NCBI GenBank assembly: GCA_016630905.1 | Contig: WBMQ01000002.1 | Coordinates: forward strand, 744,001 to 808,000 | Direction: 5' to 3' | Origin: Capillidium heterosporum | Taxonomy: Eukaryota > Entomophthoromycota > Entomophthoromycetes > Entomophthorales > Capillidiaceae | Length of the DNA stretch: 64,000 nucleotides | Shown: positions 12,483 to 23,700 of the stretch, in pieces | How positions within the stretch are numbered: the stretch's first letter is position 1 | Layout of the letters: each line of letters begins with the position of its first letter | Made by a program: the position numbers and the translations under genes | The notes under the pieces: generated by a model | The model's input: the letters and a program-made list of their open reading frames with translations, nothing else | Told to the model about the DNA's origin: nothing | Databases searched by the model: none

Positions 12483-14833
12483 ATTTGCAAGTGGGCGATC
12501 CTATTCTATTGTTTTTGTAACTTTAAGATTATCCAAGACCCATAGTATATGGAGTTTTAAAAGGGGTTGGGAAAGTAGGTTAGTTTGTAAAACAACAGTT
12601 CTTTATACCAATGGGTCATTTCGACCCATACTCACATTACATCTCAAGTAAAACTATCCCAACAACCCCTTACTTTTAATTAAAACTAAAAGTCTACAGT
12701 CCAGAAAGGGACGAAACAGGACAAGGTTGGCTTAACATTACAACTTTTGAATTCCACAGTTGCCTAAAAGGCATCATTTCCTTTAAAGTATGGGGGATAG
12801 ATCGGGTTTCACCTATGAGGTGGCTTTTCAATATAAAGCAAAGCGCCGATTAGAAATCGATAGAACGTTGGTTGCCACTAAAAATAGGATGGGACCAGTT
12901 TATTGAGATGTATATGAATGTTTTGCCCTTTTCCTTAATGGTACAGCTATTGTAATTCAATTCTAATATAGCTATACTGATTGTTTGTTCTATTCCAAAG
13001 GCAAAAAGGAGATTTAATGGCTTATATCTAGCACCAAGTATACCTGTTTCTTAAGATGTGCCAGCTTTTTAAATCTGTATACCGATTTATGCGAGATCAC
13101 TCTCTACAAATTTAAAATATGTAGGTGTAGATGTCCAATATTAGGATGTTGAAATATATCATACCTAGGAGATCCAAAATTAGTCGACTACTTTTTCTAC
13201 AAAAGTTAGATATATTACCTCGATAAAGCAAAATGTACCGAACCCATCCTTGTAAACATGAAGGTGCAGATAGTACTAGGTGTTGGTTACCATCGGTATT
13301 GATTTATACCGCTTTGAGAACGAAACCTTAAACCGAATGAGGTAAAGGGTATGGACGGTTTGTATAAATATGAAAGATCAAAATGGATTTCAAAAGCAGC
13401 TGGGGTGTATAGAAATATATTTATTCAGGTTTTTAGAAAACGTAGCTCACCCATTTCAGCCTGCTTTTTAAACTTAAACTAGGGCCCTTGAATTTGTAGA
13501 ACAAGTAACGTCAACATTCAACCACTGTATCCTACAAACTAAAGCTCTAAAAATATATTGGGAAAGTTGTAAGGATACCAATTTCTGTACAGAAATAAGG
13601 TTACTTGAAACATGCTTTTATAAAAAGTTGGGTGGTAAAGTTTTAGGATGCAATTTCTTGTTGATCTAGCCCATATGGTTTTTAGAAGAATGCCGTGTTA
13701 AGCTAAGCTATACTGGTGATATATAAATATGGTTGTTGGTAGCTCATATATATGGTTTCCATCAACCAGTAGCAGTAGGCAATTCTAATTTCCATTTTCT
13801 GGTGAAACTAGGGAAAAGGAATTGCATTTGTAAGGAGTATTTAAACCAGATCTACATAAAAGTTAATGTAGGTTTGAACTTTATTGATATATCTGCGAAT
13901 AATAAGATGCCCTGAACTGTTCTTACAATGCCTTTAATTTTTGGTTTCTATTTTATCTACATCTCTTTATATCCTTAACAATCTATCCGCTCTCAATGTG
14001 CTAGTGGCATCCTTTCAGCTTTCCTCCTGATGCTTTCCATTAACTTCATATTCCGTATATTTTGTTTAGGTTTGCTTTAGTAGCTTGATATTCCAAGTAA
14101 CAAAGTATTTTAAATGCAGTGACTTGATTCTATATGTATATACATTGTAAATTATGATTTATTATTTATACATCCATTGCAAGCGCAATTTTTAGGCAAA
14201 GTATATCTAGGTAAGTCTTTATACGTTGGTAGGAGCGTATATTTATAAATAGAATGCCCAAATATTGAAGAGACAAGGGACACTATTTACCATCAGTCAG
14301 CAAAAAGTCTCGTATCTAAGGTATATTCATTAGTTCAGCATCAGAGCAGTTCTTTCTACCTGTTAGCTGATTGTTCCCTACCATTTAAATAATAGGAAAC
14401 TACCTATACAAATCAAATGTACAAACCTCTACTATAAAAGGCACTCATTATAACACTTAAGATCAACCTTCGCAATATATAAAAATAGATGGACAGTAAC
14501 AACTTCAAACCCAACAGAGATGTGTATATCATAACTACTAATTAAAGTAGAGTTCCGTGCCACTGCTAGCCCAGTGAAATTGCCGCATAACTTTCTAATT
14601 TTGCCAATAGGTTTTAGGACCTGTGCCATCAGTTTTGGAAACGGTGTGCTGAATTTTAATTCGAGACAAATTAACTTTTCAAAGTATCCCTTACTCTCGA
14701 CCCTTCAGAATAAAGGGGTAGGGATAGCCCTACTAAAATTTTTGGCACATATTCCAGCGCCAAACATAAATTTAGGTAGATATGTAGGACTTTTCCTTGG
14801 AGGAAGCCGACTATCCTTTTAGAGGTAGATCGC

Positions 14834-14909
14834 TATCTCTATTAGTCTAAATAGCTGGATGTACATGTACAGACTGATTGATAATTTTAGTTAGTCTCCA
14901 ATAGAGATA
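14834..14909. repeat. Inverted repeat, 10-bp arms
   Basis: TATCTCTATT at 14834-14843 is the exact reverse complement of AATAGAGATA at 14900-14909. The spacer contains the palindrome TGTACATGTACA. Confidence 0.6.
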
Positions 14910-15266
14910 ATAGAAGCGACATTAGAAGGTTGTACATGGATGTATGAGCTTGATAAGCTACAACCTTAATTGAAAACGTGGGATCTGCACTAAAATTTAA
15001 GTTCTATTGTAAGTTTGCATCACCTTCAATGGGATAGTTAAAAGCGATGTTGAACGTTGTACAAAGATTTTAAACATATCGGACTACTGCCTCCATCCCG
15101 AGACAGGTGCAGATCAACCTTAGAGTAGTGATATTCAACATATAAAGCTAACTAATATGGCTGCAACTTCTAAATATATATCTATTTTCATCGGGCTTTG
15201 AGAGAGGTCCGTCCCTTTACTATTCGGAGTTGATAAACTCAATTCCATGGTTTCCGATATAAGTCC

Positions 15267-15284
15267 ATCATCATTGATGATGAT
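15267..15284. repeat. Near-palindrome, 8-bp arms, 2-nt centre
   Basis: ATCATCAT, then TG, then ATGATGAT. Could be a dimeric protein-binding site. Confidence 0.5.
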
Positions 15285-16546
15285 CCTAACAAGGTGGAAG
15301 TACATAGCCTTTAGTAGACAAATTCAATATATTTTAAACAGTACTGTATTTTAGAGCAATAAGCGTTGATCAAGACCTCTATTATTCTAATAGCCTTAGA
15401 TATATATATTTAGAAGTCGATGTACTGTTTTTCTTGAAAACTGTAGAGTTTTTTTGTTTAGTTCAAGGGATTTACATATAGGTAAAAAGGGCTGAACAGT
15501 CTATTTTAGACCAGCATTATAAATTATAGCAGGTATCACCATATAGATTTCTACGAGACCTAACTTATAGATTGAGTAAGAAGGTATCCCTACTTTTAGT
15601 AGGAAAGGGATTGAAAAACTAGTAAAAGATACATACTATATAAGTCAAATTTACGATATACAAGGGATATCAGCGGGAAATAAAAAAATTTAATGTTGGT
15701 GATTGTGAGCAGTATCCTTGAATTCCCTCCCTTATCTTTCGCCCTTTAAAATTTGGCCACCAAACTTAGACCCCGGTTATAGGGAGCCAAATGTAGTTCA
15801 GCAGCCACATCTAGGAAAAGAGGTGAACTTTATCCCTAAGGGATGGGTAAAAGGACGCTAGATGTCTCAGAATGAAGAAGCAACGTATACTTTTGGAGTT
15901 AAATAGGATTGAGCACCTACCAACCGTAACCTAAAATGGTACTAATATAGATTGCAGATACCTGTATTTTTAGGCTGGTTATCGATTACAAAGAAATTTT
16001 AGTGCCAAGGGAGAGTTTCCCCTTTATCACGGTTTTGCCTAGGTCTAAAGGGTATGGCCGTTGCCTTGCCATTTGGCTCACCAAGTAGGTTGCCGATAGG
16101 AGTTTCCAAAGCTAGGTGATGGTGTGGAGAAGCAACTTTACACTATGATCTAATTTTTACCAACCGACAAGGGGGCAAGTGAAGTATAGGATTGAAACTG
16201 TATAGTTTGAAGTAGTTAGTAGGATTGTGGATACTTTCTTTTAAAGAACTTACTAACTAGTGGTGGTAAAGCTTTAAGGATTGATATCTAAAGTAGATAA
16301 AAGGTTCTAACTGTATCAGGTTTATAAAAAGGCTTAAATGGGTAGTAAATAGGTTGAGTTTAAGTTTGTAAGGCCGATGATACCTATGAATGCTATCCGC
16401 CGATGACTAAACAAATTAAATAGGATTTGAATATGGATTCTTAAACGTATACCACACATAATTTATTTATACATACATATAGTTTTTTAGCAGTACGCTA
16501 AAAACTTACAAAGTAAACCCATAAATTAAACTTTAATAAAATAAAA

Positions 16547-17239
16547 TTAACTCATAACGATATGCTTGGCCCATTTGATATGCTTATGCAGCACATGCTT
16601 GGCCTTGGCCTTGAAGTCGGGGTCTCGTGCCATATCGACAAACTCGACCACCTTGTAATCTAAAACAACATCGTTAGGGCAGGCTCCCAACTTGGTGTAA
16701 GGGAAACAGGAAATAGTCTTATTACTACTAACTGTAAACCAACAGGGTGGACAGTTGACGGTACAGGTAGCTTGAGAGAGCCCGTATATGTTGCAGGTTC
16801 CGTAGTTGGAGATGGTACCGGCTGGTAGTTTAATTGATTTGGAAATGACTTTACCGTCTTTAGCTAGATGCTCTTCATTTCCTAAGGTGATGATGCGTTT
16901 GGTAGTAACTAGGTGGGAGGTAGTGACTCCAGTATCTACGATACCCGGCTTGTTGGGGCAGGAGCCGGTATTCAGCTTGAAGTAACATGCATATAGGTCT
17001 TGACCTTTACTTTTACGTTTGGATAGTGGTTGAAGGCAGGGTGGGCAATCTTGGTAACAAGGATCTTTGAGGTCGCCTTCCCTATAGCAGATAACTGGCT
17101 CGTCATTGTCCAAGTCTTTAGGGTAGGTATCGGTATGTTGAGGATGCTTACTGTCAAATGGGGACCATCGGCTGAAGACTACGTTTACGATGAAAGCAAA
17201 GTAGACTAGATAGATGGCTTGGTTTCTCAATATGATCAT
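16547..17239 (-). CDS. Secreted cysteine-rich protein with two repeated six-Cys modules
   Basis: Single exon, 230 aa. Residues 1-23 (MIILRNQAIYLVYFAFIVNV...) look like a cleavable signal peptide. Two modules share the pattern C-x9-C-x3-C-P-P-C-x(11-16)-C-x8-C-P-N: the first begins at CYREGDLKDPC (about residue 51), the second at CNIYGLSQATC (about residue 148). The last third is Lys/His-rich (HVLHKHIKWAKHIV). Twelve cysteines in such order imply disulfide bonds outside the cell. I know no family for it; small secreted Cys-rich proteins in fungi are often effectors, wall proteins or adhesion factors, but nothing here tells which. Confidence 0.75.
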   Translation of the reverse strand: MIILRNQAIYLVYFAFIVNVVFSRWSPFDSKHPQHTDTYPKDLDNDEPVICYREGDLKDPCYQDCPPCLQPLSKRKSKGQDLYACYFKLNTGSCPNKPGIVDTGVTTSHLVTTKRIITLGNEEHLAKDGKVISKSIKLPAGTISNYGTCNIYGLSQATCTVNCPPCWFTVSSNKTISCFPYTKLGACPNDVVLDYKVVEFVDMARDPDFKAKAKHVLHKHIKWAKHIVMS

Positions 17240-18361
17240 ACTGTTGTCGAATTTGGGTTAGATAGTTGATAATAAAATAGTATATACAAGTTGGATTTTC
17301 TTTTGGTTGCAAAGTTCAGTAGGCTGAGTTCTATCAAATCTATTAGGTGGAATTCCTTTTGGTAAATGCAAGGCTCAATTCTAATCCGCGTAATTTGTCC
17401 GTAGTTTTGCAATATATGAGGTAAACTTGTAAATTTGACAGCATCACGTTCAAAATTAAATGAGGCGAGTTTAGAATAATTTTAAAAGCTTACACCATAG
17501 AAAATTGCAAAGATATCTTATTTAATCTAAAACTTGATAGTAGGCCCATTTTCAAAAACTCCGTTCTAAATTTGGCGCTACAAATGGGCCTCTTTATATG
17601 ATTATTAGCTAATGAAATTAAGTATCTAAATTTAGATTAGAAAATAGGGTTCAAGATGCAATGAGTATAGAGTTTAATGATGAGTTGTATGGCAAAGCTT
17701 CAGAATCTATTTTACAGTATTCAACTTTAATGATAAGCTCTCATTCAAAGACTTGATAAAGTATTGATGGGAGCTTAATACTAAATAAGCTGATTAATAC
17801 TGATATAAATGTTGCGTAGGATATTTGTATACATATAAATATTATATATTTTGGAAAACTACTGATCGAGTCTAATTGTCTTTTAGGATACATAACTTTT
17901 GATGCAAAATTTATAAAAGCTCATCATATTTCCAAATAACTTTAATGTCAATGTCGAGAACAACCTGCCGTTGATATAAAGCTACAAATGTTGAATAGCA
18001 TTCTTTTTACTTGGTGATATACTATCTTTAATAGCTTTGAGAAGGCTTTTAGTATAAATAATTGTTATAAAAATATGCTGTGTTTTAAAAGTCTTCTGTG
18101 CAATGAAGCCTGAAATACTGATAGTAGAGTGCCACTAAGAAAGTCTCCTTATTGCTCTGGTCAGAATCAAGAATTACAAACCTAATGCTATTCTGTTCAT
18201 ATAAATTTGGTAATATTGCTCCAATTTAATCGCAGAAAGTTCTCTATTGTATCTGAACAGAATGGCAATTGCTTGTAACACTTGATTCTAACCAGACTAG
18301 TGAATTTTAGAAAATTTCGCTTACTTAAATTTCAACTTTCCAAGAAAATTCAAGCCAAGTC
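17240..18361. other. Divergent intergenic region
   Basis: Upstream region of both the secreted-protein gene and the CWF19-like gene, about 1.1 kb. Apart from the long inverted repeat at 18155-18297 I see no gene. Confidence 0.5.
18155..18297. repeat. Long imperfect inverted repeat (hairpin), ~143 nt
   Basis: The arm at 18156-18203 pairs with 18250-18296, reversed and complemented, with only a few mismatches and one bulge. The best blocks are TCTGGTCAGAATCAAG against its partner (one mismatch in 16) and ATTCTGTTCA. The loop is about 46 nt. It ends 65 nt before the CWF19-like start codon. Confidence 0.75.
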
Positions 18362-20310
18362 ATGAGCAGCGCAAAGTTGAAGGTGTAAGTAAATGTCCTA
18401 TTTTTTCAACAAATATCCAAAGTGAAGTTAATTGAATTCACCAACTAGCCTGGTTTTCGGTTCTATAAATGGTAACTTTCAGATTTTCAACACAAAGGTC
18501 AATGACATCTTGAAGAAGACCAGGTTCGACCTAATCCTACTGGTTGGCAACATTGTTGGGTTGAAAGCAGATGAAGAAGAGGTTTTAAATGATTTAGAGT
18601 CACTCAACTGTAAATATCATATACAACGTATTTCTAATATTTAGTACCTATTCCAACTTACTTCATCGGTGGTGACGTGGAGCTCAGCTCCAGGTTAAGC
18701 AAAAAGTTGGTTGAGTCCGACAAAATAAAGAATCTGTTCTACCTTGGTATATATCTAAAATAAAATTTTGAACTGATGCTTTTGTTTTTCAGGTAAACAA
18801 GGTATAATGAAGACTACCGAGGGGCTGAAGATTGGCTATCTCTCGGGAACCTATAACTCACAAACTACCGAAAGCACGGTATACTATCCTTTAAACAAAT
18901 ACTAATTGTTATTTGAACAGTTTAGCAGCTATGGCACCATCGAAACTCCTAAACAAAACTTTGTCGATCTGCTTTTGACTTTTGACTGGCCCTACTTCGA
19001 TAACCCAACTTAGTGCCAAGACGTTACCATCAAGCCTAGATGCTAAATCTCAGAACGAGCAGATCAATAGCTTAGTTAATTCTTGGAAACCAAAATATCA
19101 CTTAGCCAGTAGTGACTTGGACTTTTACGAAAGGGAACCTTTCCACCATGTGGATTCAACGGATGGTAGCTATACTATCACCAGATTTTTAGGTGTAGCT
19201 GCTATAGACAACACAGTCAAGGCTAAGGTATCATTCAAGTATATGCATAAGCTAACGCATCTAGTTCTGCTATGGATTTACTCTTACCCTTGGCAATCAA
19301 CGCTTCGATCAAACCGAATTGCCAGCCAACTGTACCACAAATCCCTTAGTCGAACCACCTAAGGTAGCCAAACGTCGTCTGGAGGTAAATTTTACTCAAG
19401 TACGAAACCAACTCGATATCTAGCAGACCAACTACTTCTACGACCCTGCCAGTGATGCTCCTGCCTCACGTCAGCGCAAAGTCAAGCCTGGCTATATCTG
19501 CAACAAATGCCATATTCCTGGCCACCATATCCAAGACTGCCAGGCCCTCCAGACCAAAGGTAATTGCCTAGCTATCTTAGAGCTGACGATTTGCTAGTGG
19601 TTCCTGCCGACAAATGTTGGTTCTGTTTGGGTAACCCGGCCTCAAATCAACACCTGGTACTGGCGGTTGGGAATACCAGCTACCTGGCACTGGCCAAAGG
19701 TCCACTGCTCAACGCTTTGACCCAACCTGCCGTCGCAGTACCGGGTGGGGCGCACCTCATGATGATTCCCATCGCCCATACGCTACAGCCTCCAGTAGAT
19801 CAGCAGGACCCTCTCAATGTAGAGCTTTCCCGGTTTAAAAGCTCCATCACTGACTACTTTAAAAGCTTTGGTTGCAACTTGGTTACCTTCCGGGTCGATC
19901 GAATTGACTTGAAAAGCCACTTCTACTACCAGTGCTTCCCAATCCCAAGCGACAAGGTAAGCAAGTTCCAAGAGTCGTTGGATCAGCTAGTTAGCCACTA
20001 TAGCTTGCAAGTTGGAGATGTATTTCCCGAAGGACAAAGTTTCATCGAGGTTACTTTACCTGACGCTACTACCTGTTACCTCCTATCCAATCGTGCTCAA
20101 CTGCCAGTAACCTTACCTAGGTAACTTTTTCCTACTAAACTTGATTGAAACTAATCTAGGTATACTTTTAGGGAAGTCGTAAGTTTGACCTTGGGTTTAC
20201 AGCATGGCTTAGATTGGAAAGCGGCTGAACTTCCTCGTGCTGTTGAGGAGGCTTTGGTTGAAGATTTCCGTGAAGCTTTCAAGCCTTTTGACTTTACCCC
20301 AACGCTCTAA
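18362..20310 (+). CDS. CWF19-like (CwfJ family) spliceosome / lariat-debranching-associated protein
   Basis: Multi-exon; first intron 18385-18448. The N-terminal half is metallophosphatase-like (LVFGSINGNF, LILLVGNIVGL, YFIGGDVELS, IGYLSGTY, VDLLLTFDWP), as in CWF19L1/Drn1. A CCHC knuckle (CNKCHIPGHHIQDC, about 19478-19540) leads into the CwfJ C-terminal domains, which start at KCWFCLGNPASNQHLV (19609) and run to 20310. The family works with Dbr1 in lariat debranching and intron turnover. The last introns are 19228-19264, an intron ending just before CAGACC, and 19560-19597 (38 nt, CTAG acceptor). Between 18978 and 19013 the frame must shift by +1 to pass from the WP motif to the KPKYHL motif; a 58-nt intron with a poor donor (19013-19070) is the other option. 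It lies 445 nt before BRR2 on the same strand. Confidence 0.85.
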
Positions 20311-20754
20311 TAAAATAGGTATCTGATGTGCCTCGTAACTCTAATAGGTTTCTCATCCAGTTATAGATATTTATAATATCGACTGATTGTACTATCAATT
20401 TTTAAATATAGTTTTAAATTGGTTTTGTATACCCTGCAACTATATATATCATTATTTATACTAATTGTAATTGTAAATACTCATCAGTAAATATAGTCAA
20501 CTATAAACTAGTATAGAATGCTAGTTTCTGTTGTCAAAGCATTACTATAAGCTTTATCGCTGTTCATTCTTACTAAGCTCTTTAAATTATAAATATATAA
20601 TAGAAAGTGCCCAGTAAAAGCGATCAGAAAGAGAAGCCTTTTATAACCAATCAAACTCTTTCATTGGATTTAATCTGAGTAAAACAGCCTTGAATTTCAT
20701 CAAAATTTTATAACTTCAGGCTCAAGATTTTCAACTCCAAAAGTTCACTATTCA
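20311..20754 (+). promoter_or_regulatory. BRR2 upstream region
   Basis: A 444-nt spacer between two genes on the same strand. It must hold the CWF19-like 3' end and the BRR2 promoter. A TATA-like AATATATAAT lies near 20592. No other feature. Confidence 0.45.
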
Positions 20755-23700
20755 ATGGCTGAAGAGCACGCAAAGAACACCCAGTACCAATATGCTGGTA
20801 ACAGCAACTTGGTAATACAGCCAAAAGGTTCAAGATCCAGAGACTATGAACCTACAGGTGAGCCGGAATCTTTATCTGGCAAGATAGATTTCAAAGATTT
20901 TGGTTCTAGAGCACAGAGAGACAAGATTTCCGACTTTGAGAAGGCTCGTCAAAGGGCAAACAATAAGCAAAACGACAAAAAGAAGAGACGTAAAGACGAT
21001 GGAACTGTAAAGGAGTACGGCTACAACTCTGTGACAACAGCAACTGATGACTTGGAGTCCAACGTTTACCGACCCAAAACAAAAGAGACTAGATCAGTTT
21101 ATGAGCTACTCCTTGGTTTGGTTCAGAAAAATCTGGGTGATGTCCCTCCAGAGGTGGTCCGGAGTGCTACTAACCAGGTACTGGAGGTTTTGAAAACAGA
21201 TTCTCTTAAAGATCTCGACAAATTAAAAGAAATTCGAACGATACTGGTGGGTCTTAAGCAAGAAGAATTTGGAGACATGGTGAATTTAGGCAAGAAGCTT
21301 ACCGACTATAACCCTGATGGTGAATCTGCCGAGAAAGTAGAAGGCATGGTAGACGATGCCGTAGATGGTCAAATAGGTGTTGCCGTGGTTTTCGAAGGCG
21401 AAGAATCCGATAAAGATGATGAATCAGAGTCCGGAGATTCTAATAACGATGATATTGAACTAGATCCATACGCTTTAGATAACTCTGCTATAAAAGAAGA
21501 AAACGATGAACAGAAGGGCGACTTTGAATTACTGGATACTGAAGAAACATTAGCAACAAACAGGGAAGTCAAGTCAATAGGATCCAACGATATCATCATG
21601 CCTTACGACGTCGACGCCTTCTGGTTGCAACGATTTATCAAAAAGTCCTTTACAGATGAGCAGCTGGCTGGCAAGATAACCGAAGACGCATTGGACATAC
21701 TGGCCGCAGAAACCAACACTAGGGATTGCGAGAACTCGCTGATGGCTCTAACTAACTTCTCTCATTTCGAGCTTGTTAATATTTTAATTAAGAATAGGGA
21801 AACGCTGGTTTGGTGTACCAGACTTGCCAGAGCTGGTGTTGATACCTTGGAAAGGCAGAATATCGAGAGTACCATGCACGAAAGAGGACTTGCCCACATT
21901 CTTAAAGCTTTGCAGGAGCGTAAATTAAAGGCCGACACAGTTGATCAAATAGTCGACGACAGTAAGGCTCACCAATCCGAAATAGTTACGAATGAGTCGC
22001 AGCTGGTCCCTAAGCAGAAGCTTGACCTCGACTCTCTAGTATTCACCCAGGGCAACCATTTAATGTCTAAGAAGAAACTGTCGTTTCCAGTTGGCACCGT
22101 GCGTAGAGAACACAAAGGTTATGAAGAAGTTATCATTCCCGCACCAGAACCCAAACCTTTCGGCGCTGGTGACAAATTGATCCCGATTACCGACATGCCT
22201 TCCTGGTCTCGTACTGCTTTCTCAACTGCAAAATCCTTGAATAGGGTCCAAAGTAAGGTCTACCCATGTGCCTTTAAAAGCGACGAGAATATGCTAATTT
22301 GTGCTCCCACCGGTGCTGGTAAAACCAATGTGGCTATGTTGACCATACTTCGAGAGATTGGCAAGTACTACGACGAGGAGACAAAGACCGTTGATTTGGA
22401 TAGCTTCAAATTAGTCTATATCGCTCCCATGAAGGCTCTCGTCCAGGAAATGGTGCAGAATTTCAGTAAACGACTTGAGTACCTTGGTATCAAAGTAGGC
22501 GAACTTACCGGTGATTCTCAACTTACCAAGCAACAAATTACCGAAACCCAGATTATCGTTACTACACCTGAGAAATGGGATATTATTACCCGAAAAGCTA
22601 CTGACCGTTCCTATACCAACTTAGTCCGGCTTATAATCATTGATGAAATTCATTTGCTCCATGACGATCGTGGTCCTGTACTTGAATCAATCGTTATTCG
22701 TACCTTACGCCACATCGAGGAGACTCAAGAACCTGTCCGTCTAGTTGGCCTCAGCGCAACCCTACCTAACTTCGAAGACGTCGCTACGTTCTTACGAGTC
22801 AAGAAACCAGACCTCTTTTTCTTTGACAACTCATACAGACCCTGCCCCCTCCGACAAGAATTCATCGGTATCACCGAAAAGAAAGCTATCAAACGGTTCC
22901 AGGCCATGAATGAGATCGCCTATACCAAGGTTATGGAGCAGGCTGGGAAGAATCAAGTTCTGATTTTCGTGCACTCCCGTAAAGAAACAGTACGAACAGC
23001 CCAGGCCATCAGAGATATGGCGGTTGATGCCGGTACTATAGTCGAGTTTATCCCCGAGAGTTCGAGTAAGGAGGTGTTGGAGAATGAGGCCGAACAGATC
23101 AAAGATATGGACTTGAAGGATTTGCTACCCTATGGCTTCGCTGTGCATCATGCTGGTATGACTCGTACGGACCGTATTGCAGTTGAAGATCTGTTCAGAG
23201 ATGGTCATATCAAAGTCCTAGTTTCGACCGCCACCTTGGCATGGGGTGTAAATTTGCCCGCCCATACAGTTATTATCAAAGGTACCCAGATCTATTCGCC
23301 CGAACGCGGTCAGTGGACCGAACTGAGTCCCCAGGATGTACTTCAAATGTTGGGTCGTGCTGGTCGTCCCCAGTACGACACATTCGGTGAGGGTATAATT
23401 ATCACATCACATTCCGAGATCTTTTATTACCTTTCACTGCTCAACCAACAATTACCTATTGAGTCCCAACTCATATCGAAGCTTGCTGATAACTTGAATG
23501 CTGAAATTGTGCTGGGAACCATCCGTAACCGCGACGAAGGTGCTAAATGGTTAGCCTATTCATACCTTTATGTAAGGATGATCAAGAATGGACCACTCTA
23601 TGGCGTTGGCATTGACGAGCTGGAGAGGGATCCTTACCTTAGACAAAGACGTCTGGATCTCATCCATGCTGCAGCTAGTTTATTGGATACCTGCCAGTTA

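Larger units (their letters stand above)
12384..16546. promoter_or_regulatory. 4.1-kb gene-free region upstream of the WOPR gene
   Basis: The longest internal stretch without a gene. It is the whole upstream region of the WOPR gene; at the far end it only meets the 3' end of the secreted-protein gene. ORFs of 60-82 codons within it have no recognisable content. It holds a 10-bp inverted repeat (14834-14843/14900-14909), a degenerate direct repeat (14914-14936 and 15042-15063) and a near-palindrome (15267-15284). Wor1-type regulators are known for very long, self-regulated upstream regions; a similar role here is inference. Confidence 0.5.

Noticed and set aside
14574-14822. ORF of 82 codons in the WOPR upstream region
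   Set aside because: No homology or codon bias seen, and overlapped by another random ORF on the other strand.
15583-15599. 16-nt match shared with the intron near 47943 (GGTATCCCTACTTTTA)
   Set aside because: A single 16-mer match is expected by chance in 64 kb at about even odds; the flanks differ.
19560-19597. A -1 frameshift or 23-nt mini-intron in the CWF19-like gene
   Set aside because: A normal 38-nt intron ending GCTAG at 19597 restores the frame.
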